From contig CAYXMH010000008.1 in the NCBI GenBank assembly GCA_964466115.1, positions 1 through 64,000 of the forward strand: a DNA stretch of 64,000 bases. Direction: 5' to 3'. The position numbers were made by a program, and so were the translations under genes. Positions 26,818 through 34,826 of this stretch are shown piece by piece. The notes beneath the pieces are model-generated. The model ran no database searches. It saw only the letters and a program-made list of their open reading frames with translations, and was not told where the DNA came from. Source of the DNA: Pseudolysobacter sp964466115 (GTDB lineage: Bacteria; Pseudomonadota; Gammaproteobacteria; Xanthomonadales; Rhodanobacteraceae). Each line of letters starts with the position of its first letter. Positions within the stretch are counted from its first letter, which is position 1.

Positions 26818-27693
26818 ATGTCCAATCCGATTATCGGTGAGTTGATCGATCTACTCAGTCTGGAGCGTTTAGAGGAAAACTTATTTCGCGGTCAAAGCCG
26901 CGATATCGGAACCCGCTATGTGTTCGGCGGCCAAGTGCTTGGACAAGCGCTGTCGGCGGCGCAGCGCACCGTTGATCCGGATCGTGCCGTGCATTCGTTG
27001 CACGCGTATTTTCTTCGTGCCGGCGATATCGATGCGCCGATTGTTTACGATGTGGATCGCTCTCGTGACGGCAAAAGTTTTTCGGTGCGGCGCGTGGTTG
27101 CGATTCAACACGGGGCGCCCATTTTCAATTTTTCAGCCTCGTTTCAAATTCATGAATCGGGAGTCGAACATCAGCTTTGCAAGCCGGAAGTTCCCAATCC
27201 GGAGGATTTAGCGCCGCCAGAGCCACTAGCGCCAAGCGCTCTGGCCCGAATTCCGGTGAAACTGCAGCGCTGGTTAGGAATGAAGGGGCCATTTGAGTTT
27301 CGCCACGTATACCCACGCGATGAAATCAATCCACCGAAACGCCCGCCTTATCAACACGTCTGGTTTCGCTTGATGGATCGTGCGCCGGACGATGTGAATT
27401 TGCATCGTGCATTGCTCGCTTATGCCTCGGATTTCCACTTGATTGGAACCACCACCTTTCCGCATGGCATTTCCTATCTGCAGCCAAACGTGCAAATGGC
27501 GAGTCTCGATCACACGATGTGGTTTCATCGTCCGTTTCGAATCGACGAATGGCTGCTTTACTCCTGCGATAGCCCAAGCGCGCAAGGGGGGCGCGGGCTG
27601 GCGCGCGGCCAAATTTTTACCCGCGATGGTATTCTGATCGCCTCCACCGCCCAAGAAGGGCTGATTCGATTATTACCTATTGAGGCCAGCTGA
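26818..27693 (+). CDS. tesB: Acyl-CoA thioesterase II
   Basis: The ATG at 26818 has GGAG 6 bases upstream and gives 291 residues, close to E. coli TesB (286); an upstream in-frame ATG at 26794 is less likely. The double-hotdog fold is indicated by RYVFGGQVLGQALSAAQRTV, VHSLHAYFLRAGD and RRVVAIQHGAPIFNFSASF in the first half. The second half has YASDFHLIG (catalytic Asp region), SLDHTMWFHRPF, EWLLYSCDSPSA and VASTAQEG-like ASTAQEGLIR. It hydrolyses medium and long acyl-CoAs to free acids and CoA in the cytosol. It is followed 3 bases later by a DUF2007-like gene. Confidence 0.92.
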   Translation: MSNPIIGELIDLLSLERLEENLFRGQSRDIGTRYVFGGQVLGQALSAAQRTVDPDRAVHSLHAYFLRAGDIDAPIVYDVDRSRDGKSFSVRRVVAIQHGAPIFNFSASFQIHESGVEHQLCKPEVPNPEDLAPPEPLAPSALARIPVKLQRWLGMKGPFEFRHVYPRDEINPPKRPPYQHVWFRLMDRAPDDVNLHRALLAYASDFHLIGTTTFPHGISYLQPNVQMASLDHTMWFHRPFRIDEWLLYSCDSPSAQGGRGLARGQIFTRDGILIASTAQEGLIRLLPIEAS

Positions 27694-27696
27694 CGC

Positions 27697-28086
27697 GTGC
27701 GCCAAATCTATACTTCGCAACGGTTAGAAAACGTGGACCGCGTTATCGCGCTACTCGGGGAAGCGGGTATTGCAACGCATGTGACCAACCGCAGCCGCTA
27801 TCGAAGCGATGATTACAAGCGGTTCAGTTACGCCGATCGCACAGAACATCACGAATGGCCAGCGGTGTGGATCGTGCGCGCCGAGGATCAAGTGCAGGCC
27901 CGTAAACTGTTGCGCGAGGCGGGCCTTGAACCGGCCACCCGCTATGCGGATGAATCGGCTTTGGCGCGCAAAACCGCCAATCCGGTCCGGCCTGAGGTAC
28001 AAGCCGTTCGCGCACGGCTCATCGTGTTGAGCGCATTGACGGGGGCGATCCTACTGCTGATGCTGAATTATTTTCAAAGGACCTAG
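27697..28086 (+). CDS. DUF2007-like protein with C-terminal membrane anchor
   Basis: Translation starts at GTG 27697, 3 bases after tesB. The 129-residue product has an N-terminal alpha/beta domain (RQIYTSQRLENVDRVIALLGEAGIATHVTN...WPAVWIVRAEDQVQARKLL) typical of DUF2007, often named 'putative signal transducing protein' or 'pathogenicity-like' in Xanthomonadaceae. One hydrophobic helix (LIVLSALTGAILLLMLNYF) ends it. Such domains occur as small stand-alone or membrane-anchored proteins; the function is not established. The tight spacing suggests co-transcription with tesB. Confidence 0.75.
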   Translation: MRQIYTSQRLENVDRVIALLGEAGIATHVTNRSRYRSDDYKRFSYADRTEHHEWPAVWIVRAEDQVQARKLLREAGLEPATRYADESALARKTANPVRPEVQAVRARLIVLSALTGAILLLMLNYFQRT

Positions 28087-28113
28087 AACCCTTTCGACCG
28101 ATAAGGATTAGTC

Positions 28114-28593
28114 ATGTGGCAGATAGCGATTCCATGGTGGGAGCTTTTAGTTCGTGTCAGCGTGATTTACCTTGCTTTATTGATTCTGCTGCGTCTTGGC
28201 GGCAAACGCCAAGTGGGCCAGCTCACCTCGTTTGACCTGGTGTTACTGCTGGTCATCAGCAATGCGGTGCAAAATGCGATGGTCGGCCCCGATACGTCTC
28301 TAACGGGCGGCCTTTTGGCGGCACTGATATTGGTTGTCTGGGAACAGGGCTTAAGCTTCCTGACCACCCGCAGCCGAAAATTGGAACGGCTGCTGGAAGG
28401 GCGCGCCGAAGTGTTGGTGCATCACGGCCGTATCTATGAAGACGTGTTGCGCAAACAACAGCTGTCACATGAAGATTTGCAGGCGGCGCTGCGCCACGCC
28501 GGTTGCTTCGACCTAAAAGAGGTTGAGTTCGCGGTACTCGAAACCAATGGTTCCATCAGTGTTAAGCGGCGCGAGCCCGCGGCGATGATTTAG
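28114..28593 (+). CDS. DUF421 (YetF-like) membrane protein
   Basis: The 159-residue product has three N-terminal membrane helices with the family signature LLRLGGKRQVGQLTSFDLVLLLVISNAVQNAMVG. A cytoplasmic alpha/beta domain follows, with LEGRAEVLVHHGRIYEDVLRKQQLSHEDLQAALR and VEFAVLETNGSISV. This is the compact form of the DUF421/YetF family. Bacillus YetF has been linked to spore germination and membrane processes, but the biochemical role in gammaproteobacteria is unknown. It probably belongs to the tesB-DUF2007 transcription unit, which ends at the hairpin just downstream. Confidence 0.85.
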   Translation: MWQIAIPWWELLVRVSVIYLALLILLRLGGKRQVGQLTSFDLVLLLVISNAVQNAMVGPDTSLTGGLLAALILVVWEQGLSFLTTRSRKLERLLEGRAEVLVHHGRIYEDVLRKQQLSHEDLQAALRHAGCFDLKEVEFAVLETNGSISVKRREPAAMI

Positions 28594-28599
28594 CCGCAA

Positions 28600-28620
28600 C
28601 CTCGCGCAAGCGAGGCTTTT
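28600..28620 (+). terminator. Intrinsic terminator after the DUF421 gene
   Basis: CCTCGC-GCAA-GCGAGG is a 6-bp GC-rich stem with a tetraloop, followed by CTTTT. It lies 6 bases after the DUF421 stop codon. Confidence 0.65.
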
Positions 28621-28638
28621 CAACGCTACAATAAACCC

Positions 28639-29346
28639 ATGAAACCCGAGGCGGTACGTCTGTTTCAAACCTTGCCGCATCCGTGCGGTTATTTCGATGA
28701 TCGCATCGCGCAGAACGCGGTACTCGATCCCGCTTCCCCGCATCTTGCAGACATCTACGATTCCGCCTTAACACACGGCTACCGGCGCGCGGGCGGACAT
28801 GTGTACCACCCGTATTGCCAGAGCTGCCATGCGTGTATTGCGGCACGAGTACCGGTCGCGCAGTTCAAGCCAACACGCGGCCAGCGGCGCTGCTGGAAAA
28901 ACAATGCCGACCTTACGCAAAGCGTCGTTCCGGCCCAGCAGACGGAGGAACACTTTGACTTGTATCGTCGGTATCTTAGCTCGCGCCACGCCGGCGGCGG
29001 CATGGACAATCCCAGCGTCGACGAATTCGAACGCTTTCTTTACACAAAGTGGAGTCCCACACAGTTTTTGGAATTTCGGTTAGGCAAAAAACTGGTGGGC
29101 GTCGCGGTCACCGATATCACGCCACACGCATTATCGGCCGTATACACGTATTTCGAGCCGGCGGCCGCGCAGCGCAGTCTTGGCACTTACGCCATTCTTA
29201 GCCAAATTGAACACGCTCGCTCACGCGGCCTTAAATACCTGTATCTCGGTTATTGGATCAAGCACCACCCGAAAATGGACTACAAGATCAACTTTCAACC
29301 GCTGGAAATTCTGCACGCCGGAGCGTGGCACCGGGTTGCACGCTGA
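28639..29346 (+). CDS. bpt: Aspartate/glutamate leucyltransferase
   Basis: The 235-residue product matches bacterial leucyl-transferase Bpt (ATE1-like). It shows HPCGYF near the start, CQSCHACIAARVPVAQFKPTRGQRR, a GNAT-like core with FYTKWSPTQFLEFR, LSAVYTYFEPAAAQRSLGTYAILSQIEHA, and the ending YLGYWIKHHPKMDYKINFQPLE. It transfers Leu from Leu-tRNA to N-terminal Asp or Glu, creating N-degrons for ClpS-ClpAP. It usually lies next to aat or infA, but neither is seen here. It follows a terminator and probably begins a new transcription unit. Confidence 0.95.
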   Translation: MKPEAVRLFQTLPHPCGYFDDRIAQNAVLDPASPHLADIYDSALTHGYRRAGGHVYHPYCQSCHACIAARVPVAQFKPTRGQRRCWKNNADLTQSVVPAQQTEEHFDLYRRYLSSRHAGGGMDNPSVDEFERFLYTKWSPTQFLEFRLGKKLVGVAVTDITPHALSAVYTYFEPAAAQRSLGTYAILSQIEHARSRGLKYLYLGYWIKHHPKMDYKINFQPLEILHAGAWHRVAR

Positions 29347-29390
29347 AAACCTCTCGCCCAAGCAACATCCACTTTTTTAAATGGAGCTTT

Positions 29391-30854
29391 ATGTACCGTT
29401 TTTGGATTTATTTCGCCGTTTCCGTACCCATGGGCAGCGCATACGCAAACCCCGCTTCAGATACCTGGATGAGCGTGCTGTTGGACGGACGCAAAGTCGG
29501 TTACATGCATAACACACGCAGTGTGCGCGACAACCATGTATTCAGCACTCAAAGCATGAACCTTGCCCTTGAGCGCAGCGGCATCAAGCTCGGCTTAATC
29601 TCCGAGGAGTCCAGTGAAGAGACATTGGCGGGGGAACCGATCGAATTCTCGGCGCGGTCCCAATTATCCGGCATCGAAACCGTCATCAAAGGGCACCTGC
29701 GTGGCGATGGGCAAATGGATATCACAACCAACATCGCTGGCGTCAACCAAAACCGCACCGTGCCGTGGCCCGCAGGCGCATTATTGGCCGAAGGTTTGCG
29801 TTTGTCCGCACTGAAGCCAAGCCTCACGCCCGGCACGCGTTTCACCGACCTTGCTTTCGAAACCTCAAGCTTAAGCGCGATTCGCGTAACCAGCACCGTG
29901 GGTGCACAAGCGTGGGTGGACTTGCCGCAAGGCAGAAAGCAATTGCAGCTTATCGAACAAGACCTTGCTATACCGGGCAGCGAAATGCATACGCGCAGCT
30001 GGATCGATCGCGATCAGACCGTATACAAGATGGTCATGCCCGTTATGGGGTTTACGCTCACCATGATGGCGTGCAGCAAAACCTGTGCGCTGGCGCCGAA
30101 TCAATCGACGGATCTTTTCGAGCACACCCTGGTGAAGGCTCCGCGCGCACTTGCCCCGGACGAACTTCACCACGGATTGAAGTTTGACTTATTACCGAAC
30201 GACAGCGCCTCGCCGTTAACGATAACCAGCACCGATGAGCAAACATCGAAAGCTTTGGGCTCGGGGCATATTGAGCTTGATATCGCTCCTATAACGGGTC
30301 TGGAGAAGGAAACGCACGGGACCAAGCCGGAGCCTGCCGATTTCCACGCCACCGATTGGCTGCAAAGCGATGCCCCGGAACTCCAAACGTTGGCCAAACA
30401 GGCGGTGGCGGACGCTACGGAACCTCTGGATCAAATGCAGCACATAGAAAAATTTGTACGAAGTTACATCAGCAATAAAAACCTGAGTGTCGGTTACGCC
30501 TCCGCACTGGAAGTGGCGCGCACGCGCGAGGGCGATTGCACCGAACACGCGGTACTGGTGGCGGCACTCGGACGCGCGCGCGGGATCGCAACGCGTGTAG
30601 TCGATGGCTTGGCTTACACCAACCGTTACGCCGGTATGGATCATGTGTTTGTACCGCACGCTTGGGCGCAAGCGTGGATTGGGCATCATTGGCAAAGTTT
30701 TGATGCGGCTTTGCCCGGTTTCGACGCTGGGCATATTGCGCTATCGGTCGGCGACGGCGATCCGTGGCGTTTTTATGCCGGACTGAACACGTTGGGCAAC
30801 CTGCGGTTGATCAAAATCGAATCGCTGCAAACGAGCGCAAGATCAAACGAATAG
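29391..30854 (+). CDS. Secreted transglutaminase-like protein
   Basis: The start at 29391 follows TGGAGCTTT and opens a signal peptide (MYRFWIYFAVSVPMGSAYA); longer frames run back into bpt. The 487-residue product has a beta-rich N-terminal region (DTWMSVLLDGRKVGYMHNTRS...). The C-terminal transglutaminase-like triad is Cys in REGDCTEHA (about 383), His in VPHAWAQAWI and Asp in QSFDAALPGFD. Bacterial members act as periplasmic peptidases or cross-linkers; the exact substrate is unknown. The arrangement (N-terminal DUF plus transglutaminase core) resembles uncharacterised DUF3488-independent transglutaminase proteins. Confidence 0.8.
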   Translation: MYRFWIYFAVSVPMGSAYANPASDTWMSVLLDGRKVGYMHNTRSVRDNHVFSTQSMNLALERSGIKLGLISEESSEETLAGEPIEFSARSQLSGIETVIKGHLRGDGQMDITTNIAGVNQNRTVPWPAGALLAEGLRLSALKPSLTPGTRFTDLAFETSSLSAIRVTSTVGAQAWVDLPQGRKQLQLIEQDLAIPGSEMHTRSWIDRDQTVYKMVMPVMGFTLTMMACSKTCALAPNQSTDLFEHTLVKAPRALAPDELHHGLKFDLLPNDSASPLTITSTDEQTSKALGSGHIELDIAPITGLEKETHGTKPEPADFHATDWLQSDAPELQTLAKQAVADATEPLDQMQHIEKFVRSYISNKNLSVGYASALEVARTREGDCTEHAVLVAALGRARGIATRVVDGLAYTNRYAGMDHVFVPHAWAQAWIGHHWQSFDAALPGFDAGHIALSVGDGDPWRFYAGLNTLGNLRLIKIESLQTSARSNE

Positions 30855-30876
30855 TATTGCCACAACGCTTATTGCA

Positions 30877-30901
30877 TTATGATATCTTTATGATATCATA
30901 A
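30877..30901. promoter_or_regulatory. Tandem palindromic operator upstream of the SPFH/RHH pair
   Basis: TTATGATATC occurs at 30877-30886 and again at 30888-30897, exactly 11 bases apart. The second copy is part of the perfect 14-base palindrome TTATGATATCATAA (30888-30901). One-turn-phased half-sites are typical of ribbon-helix-helix repressors (Arc, MetJ, CopG), and an RHH gene is the second gene downstream. The site ends 26 bases before the SPFH start, within the likely promoter or leader. Confidence 0.65.
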
Positions 30902-30927
30902 ATTCGCATTCACCTTAGGAGCATTCC

Positions 30928-31794
30928 ATGAACGAACGCAGTCTCACACCTTGGCCCGGCATGGTGGTACTGATTGTCCTGCTAGCGGTTATCGCCCTAA
31001 CCATCTGGCAAGGCGTTACCGCCGCGCAGCACCAAAACCTTTGGCTCGCAGGTACGGCTTTGGTCGCTTTTGTGATTGAGCTGATACTTTTAACGGGCTT
31101 TTTTACCGTGCAGCCAAACGAAGGCAAGGTGCTGCAGTTTTTTGGCAAATACATCGGCACCGTGCGCGAGCCGGGTTTGCGCTGGGCCAATCCTTTTTAT
31201 ACCAAGCGCAGCGTCTCGTTGCGCGTGCGTAATTTTGAATCCGCCAAATTGAAAGTGAACGATCTGGACGGTAGCCCGATTGAAATCGCGGCCATCGTAG
31301 TGTGGTGCGTCGTCGATACGGCCGAGGCAATTTTCCAAGTCAACGACTATGAAGATTTCGTGCATATTCAAAGCGAATCGGCATTGCGCCAAATGGTCAC
31401 CAGCTATCCTTATGACTCACACGATACCGGCGCCATCTCTTTGCGCAGCCACGGCAAAGAAATCACCGATCATTTGAAACAAGAGATTCAAGAGCGGTTG
31501 GCGTCCGCCGGCGTAAAAGTCGTTGAAGCGCGGATTAGCCACCTTGCGTACGCGCAGGAAATCGCCCAAGCCATGCTGCAACGGCAACAAGCCGGCGCGA
31601 TCATTGCCGCACGCACACGCATCGTTGAAGGCGCTGTCAGCATGGTGGAAATGGCGCTCGAGCAGCTGGCCAAACGCGGCGTTGTTCATTTGGATGAAGA
31701 ACGCAAAGCGGCGATGGTTAGTAACCTATTAGTAGTATTGTGCGGGGAACGCGCCACCCAACCGGTGGTGAACACCGGCACTTTGTATACTTAA
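30928..31794 (+). CDS. SPFH/band-7 domain membrane protein
   Basis: The 288-residue product has two N-terminal hydrophobic helices (about 12-31 and 40-58). The SPFH domain follows: GFFTVQPNEGKVLQFFGKYIGTVREPGLRWANPF, then LKVNDLDGSPIEIAAIVVW, VHIQSESALRQMVTSYPYD and AQEIAQAMLQRQQAGAIIAART. Such proteins form flotillin/prohibitin-like oligomers that organise membrane microdomains or control FtsH-type proteases. AGGAG precedes the ATG. The gene is followed 11 bases later by a ribbon-helix-helix protein gene, a pairing known from other genomes, and has a matching operator upstream. Confidence 0.88.
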   Translation: MNERSLTPWPGMVVLIVLLAVIALTIWQGVTAAQHQNLWLAGTALVAFVIELILLTGFFTVQPNEGKVLQFFGKYIGTVREPGLRWANPFYTKRSVSLRVRNFESAKLKVNDLDGSPIEIAAIVVWCVVDTAEAIFQVNDYEDFVHIQSESALRQMVTSYPYDSHDTGAISLRSHGKEITDHLKQEIQERLASAGVKVVEARISHLAYAQEIAQAMLQRQQAGAIIAARTRIVEGAVSMVEMALEQLAKRGVVHLDEERKAAMVSNLLVVLCGERATQPVVNTGTLYT

Positions 31795-31805
31795 GGCTTA
31801 AGGTT

Positions 31806-32003
31806 GTGGCGGAGAAAAAAGCCTACCCGCTGCGCATTGGCGCCGACGTATTAGAGGCTGTGCAACATTGGGCGGATGACGAATTACGCAGCGCCAATGC
31901 GCAAATCGAGTACCTGCTGCGTGATGCATTGCGCAAGGCGGGGCGCTGGAAAGACACCTCGATTACCGGCGCGGCCGGCAGCCACAAAAAACCGCAAAAA
32001 TAG
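31806..32003 (+). CDS. Arc-type ribbon-helix-helix DNA-binding protein
   Basis: GTG at 31806 is preferred (AAGG 9 bases upstream and just after the SPFH stop); the longer frame overlaps the SPFH gene. The 65-residue product contains KAYPLRIGADVLEAVQHWADDELRSANAQIEYLLRDALRKAG: a beta-strand with alternating residues, a helix, and the NAQIEYLLRDAL helix typical of Arc/MetJ-type RHH dimers. The basic tail ends HKKPQK. It probably represses its own operon by binding the phased TTATGATATC sites. It might alternatively work as the antitoxin-like partner of the SPFH protein. Confidence 0.78.
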   Translation: MAEKKAYPLRIGADVLEAVQHWADDELRSANAQIEYLLRDALRKAGRWKDTSITGAAGSHKKPQK

Positions 32004-32050
32004 GGTGCGCTTCGATGCACTATCTTTACATCCGTGCCGGGAGAGTTTTA

Positions 32051-33433
32051 ATGCGTTTTTCCACCCATCGTTTTAATTGGCTGCTTGGCTTCCTGCTTGT
32101 GCTAACCGGTGTTGTTAAAGCACAAATGCCCGAGGATGAAGCCGCTCGATCGACGCGCCTGACCGCGACTGCACAACAGTTGATCGATCATCTCGCTCAC
32201 AACCGGTTCACGACCGTGTTTGCAAGCTTCGATACGCAAATGGCGCAAGCGGTGCCCGAAGATAAGTTGAAATCGGTTTGGGAAACCATCATCAGTCAGG
32301 CGGGGAAATTCCAAAATCAGGGCATCCCACAAACGTCGATGCAGGGTAAGATGTTTGTCGCTGTGATTCCGCTTGCCTTCGAACATGCCTCCCTGCAAGC
32401 AAAAATTGTTTTCGATACCGATGATAAGGTGGGCGGATTATTGATAACGCCGGACAATTCCCCAGCGCAGGCGGCACCCGCTTATGTTATGCCGGCGTAT
32501 GCGCATACAGACCGCTACCAAGAAAGCGAGCTTGAGATCGGCACTGGCGAGTGGAAATTACCCGCCACGTTGGCATTGCCCAACGGCGCAGGTCCATTTC
32601 CTGCCGTTGTGTTGGTGCATGGTTCGGGACCGCACGATCGCGACGAAACCATTGGCCCAAACCGGCCGTTTCGCGATCTCAGTGCCGGACTGGCATCCTT
32701 AGGTATTGCCGTGCTTCGCTATGAAAAACGCACTAAGCATTACCCGGAAAAATTGATCGCGGATTACGCCCACCTCACCGTCAAGGAAGAAACCGAAGAC
32801 GACGCGTTGGCAGCGGTGCGCGCACTTCGCAACACCCCTAATATCGACCCCAAGCGCATCTTTGTACTTGGCCACAGCCTAGGCGCTATGCTGGCTCCGC
32901 GCATTGCATCGCAAGATCCAAGCATTGCCGGCTTGATTTTGCTCGCCGCGCCGACCAAGCCACTGGAGGATATGGTGGTCGACCAAACGCGCTACATCGC
33001 ATCACTGGATGGCAAAATGACTGACGAAGAAAAAGCCACGATCGCCGATCTAGAAGCCAAGCGCAATGAAATCAGGAAACTGGATCCAAAAGACTCGCGC
33101 ACTTCCGGCTTAATGATGAACTTACCGGCCGCCTATTGGCTTAGCCTGCGCGGGTACGACCCCGTCGCGACGGCTGCAAAACTAACCATGCCGCTGCTGA
33201 TACTGCAGGGAGAGCGTGACTATCAAATCAGCATCAAAACCGACTTTCCACGTTGGCGGAACGCATTCGCACATAATCCGAAAACGCGTCTTAATACGTA
33301 TCCGGCGTTAAACCATTTGTTTATCAGTGGCAGCGGACGGCCCACTCCGGAAGAATACCAACAGGAAGGGCATGTGGACGCAACCGTGGTTAGCGATATC
33401 GCCAACTGGGTATTGAAAGAAACATCCCACTGA
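32051..33433 (+). CDS. Secreted DUF3887 plus alpha/beta-hydrolase protein
   Basis: The ATG at 32051 has GGGAGAG 6 bases upstream and opens a signal peptide (FNWLLGFLLVLTGVVKAQ). The 460-residue product has an N-terminal DUF3887-like NTF2-fold domain (LIDHLAHNRFTTVFASFDTQMAQAVPEDKLKSVWETI). An alpha/beta hydrolase follows, with oxyanion region VLVHGSGPHDRDETIG, nucleophile GHSLGAMLAPRIA (Ser at about 276), acid region LILQGERDYQI and His in ALNHLFISG. It is probably a periplasmic acyl-peptidase-like or esterase enzyme; the substrate is unknown. The gene starts about 48 bases after the RHH stop. Confidence 0.8.
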   Translation: MRFSTHRFNWLLGFLLVLTGVVKAQMPEDEAARSTRLTATAQQLIDHLAHNRFTTVFASFDTQMAQAVPEDKLKSVWETIISQAGKFQNQGIPQTSMQGKMFVAVIPLAFEHASLQAKIVFDTDDKVGGLLITPDNSPAQAAPAYVMPAYAHTDRYQESELEIGTGEWKLPATLALPNGAGPFPAVVLVHGSGPHDRDETIGPNRPFRDLSAGLASLGIAVLRYEKRTKHYPEKLIADYAHLTVKEETEDDALAAVRALRNTPNIDPKRIFVLGHSLGAMLAPRIASQDPSIAGLILLAAPTKPLEDMVVDQTRYIASLDGKMTDEEKATIADLEAKRNEIRKLDPKDSRTSGLMMNLPAAYWLSLRGYDPVATAAKLTMPLLILQGERDYQISIKTDFPRWRNAFAHNPKTRLNTYPALNHLFISGSGRPTPEEYQQEGHVDATVVSDIANWVLKETSH

Positions 33434-33438
33434 ACCAA

Positions 33439-34017
33439 ATGACCGTGAACGAAACCACCCATCTTACCCCGCCGCCACGGACGGATAATCCGCGAGCCTG
33501 CCTAACGCAAGCGCGCAAGCTCGGCGTGCCGAAGGACTACGGGCAAACGCGCCAATTGCGCCGCATACAAGAACCTACACGCTTGGTTTTTATCGGCCAT
33601 GACACGCAACAGCGCCCCCAGTGGTTGGCGCCTCGCGCCGCCAGCGCCTGGGTTCGCATGCGCGAAGCGGCGTTATCCGACGGTGTGGAGCTGCAAATCG
33701 TCTCCGCCTACCGCAGCATCGAATATCAATTGGGTATTCTTAAACGCAAACGGGAGCAAGGCCAAGACATCCACGACATTTTGAAAGTCAGCGCCGCACC
33801 CGGGTATAGCGAGCATCATTCCGGCCGTGCTCTGGACATAACCACGCCCGGTTGCGCCCCATTGCAGGAGGAGTTTGAACGCTCTTGCGCATTCGCATGG
33901 CTTAAAGCGCATGCAAAGACATACAGCTTTTTCCTGTCATTTCCCCGCGCTAACGTGCATGGAATTGCCTTTGAACCTTGGCATTGGTGCTGGCAACGCA
34001 AAAAATCGGGCAGCTAG
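33439..34017 (+). CDS. LAS-family D,D/L,D-carboxypeptidase (VanY/LdcB-like)
   Basis: The 192-residue product shows the VanY zinc-peptidase pattern: IVSAYRSIEYQLGI, YSEHHSGRALDIT (zinc ligands His and Asp in SxHxxGxAxD) and FEPWHWCW (catalytic Glu and third ligand His). It would remove the terminal D-Ala from peptidoglycan stem peptides. No signal peptide is visible; the start is MTVNETTHLTPPP. It may therefore act on cytoplasmic recycled peptides like LdcA, or the true export route is not classical. It lies 5 bases after the hydrolase stop. Confidence 0.85.
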   Translation: MTVNETTHLTPPPRTDNPRACLTQARKLGVPKDYGQTRQLRRIQEPTRLVFIGHDTQQRPQWLAPRAASAWVRMREAALSDGVELQIVSAYRSIEYQLGILKRKREQGQDIHDILKVSAAPGYSEHHSGRALDITTPGCAPLQEEFERSCAFAWLKAHAKTYSFFLSFPRANVHGIAFEPWHWCWQRKKSGS

Positions 34018-34031
34018 ATTGCAATTACCCG

Positions 34032-34772
34032 CTAGTTCGATTTTTCGATAGGCCCATTATCAATCGGATACATCCCGCGATGGACAAGACGCAAATGGAT
34101 TTCCAGCTGCCGTTTACCTACCACCGCCGCTTGCACTTCGGTTTCAAACGCGTCCACGCCGGAAAGCGCCGCGCCGTGAACGAGCTCGCCTGACTTATCG
34201 TCGTAGCTGTCCCGTTTGCGAGGGGCGACGGCCGTGTACGTTGTAGGCGTATATCCTTCTAAAACGGTTTTCTTGAATTCCGGCTTTTTTCCAGCGCTGG
34301 GAGGATAAAACGTGCCTACCCAAGTTTCCCCAAACCAATAGTCGTAATCGGAGACAAACACATTGTAGGCGCACTTCGCCGAATGCGGATCAATCTCAAA
34401 ACGGTAATAAAGCAGCTGAAAATGCGGCGAAGGGTGTTCCTTATTTTGATTCTCGAACCTCAATTTAATCGGCATCTCCTTCGGCCATTTCGGCGCCCCG
34501 AAAATGCTCGCGCCGTCGAGGTATCCAACCTGAAGAAACACCTTTCCGTCCTGATCGGTATGGAGATACTCCTTGGATTGCCCGCCCCAGCCATCAACGG
34601 CCACATTCTGCAGCGGTTTCCCGTCCGCATCGTAGATGCTGACGTAAACATCCGCGTGGTAAACGGCGGTGCCAAACGAATACACGAATGCGCTGTAACC
34701 CATCAGCGCAATGCCGATCGCGAGCAGCGCAACGGTTAAGCTAAAACCATACACGGCGTGTTCTTTATTCAT
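34032..34772 (-). CDS. Single-pass membrane protein of unknown function
   Basis: The start is ambiguous: ATG 34772 is chosen, as ATG 34805 sits in the loop of a strong hairpin (34794-34814); neither has a clear Shine-Dalgarno. The product (246 residues) has one N-terminal hydrophobic segment (FSLTVALLAIGIALMGYSAF). A periplasmic beta-rich domain follows with YVSIYDADGKPLQNVAVDGWGG, a prealbumin/Big-like beginning, then HFQLLYYRFEIDPHSAKCAY and YWFGETWVGTFYPP. I do not recognise the family. It is convergent with the carboxypeptidase gene and lies downstream of the propeller gene on the same strand. Confidence 0.6.
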   Translation of the reverse strand: MNKEHAVYGFSLTVALLAIGIALMGYSAFVYSFGTAVYHADVYVSIYDADGKPLQNVAVDGWGGQSKEYLHTDQDGKVFLQVGYLDGASIFGAPKWPKEMPIKLRFENQNKEHPSPHFQLLYYRFEIDPHSAKCAYNVFVSDYDYWFGETWVGTFYPPSAGKKPEFKKTVLEGYTPTTYTAVAPRKRDSYDDKSGELVHGAALSGVDAFETEVQAAVVGKRQLEIHLRLVHRGMYPIDNGPIEKSN

Positions 34773-34826
34773 TGAGAATTGGATTATCGAAAGCACCATC
34801 GACATCCGATGGTGATAATCGTCAAC

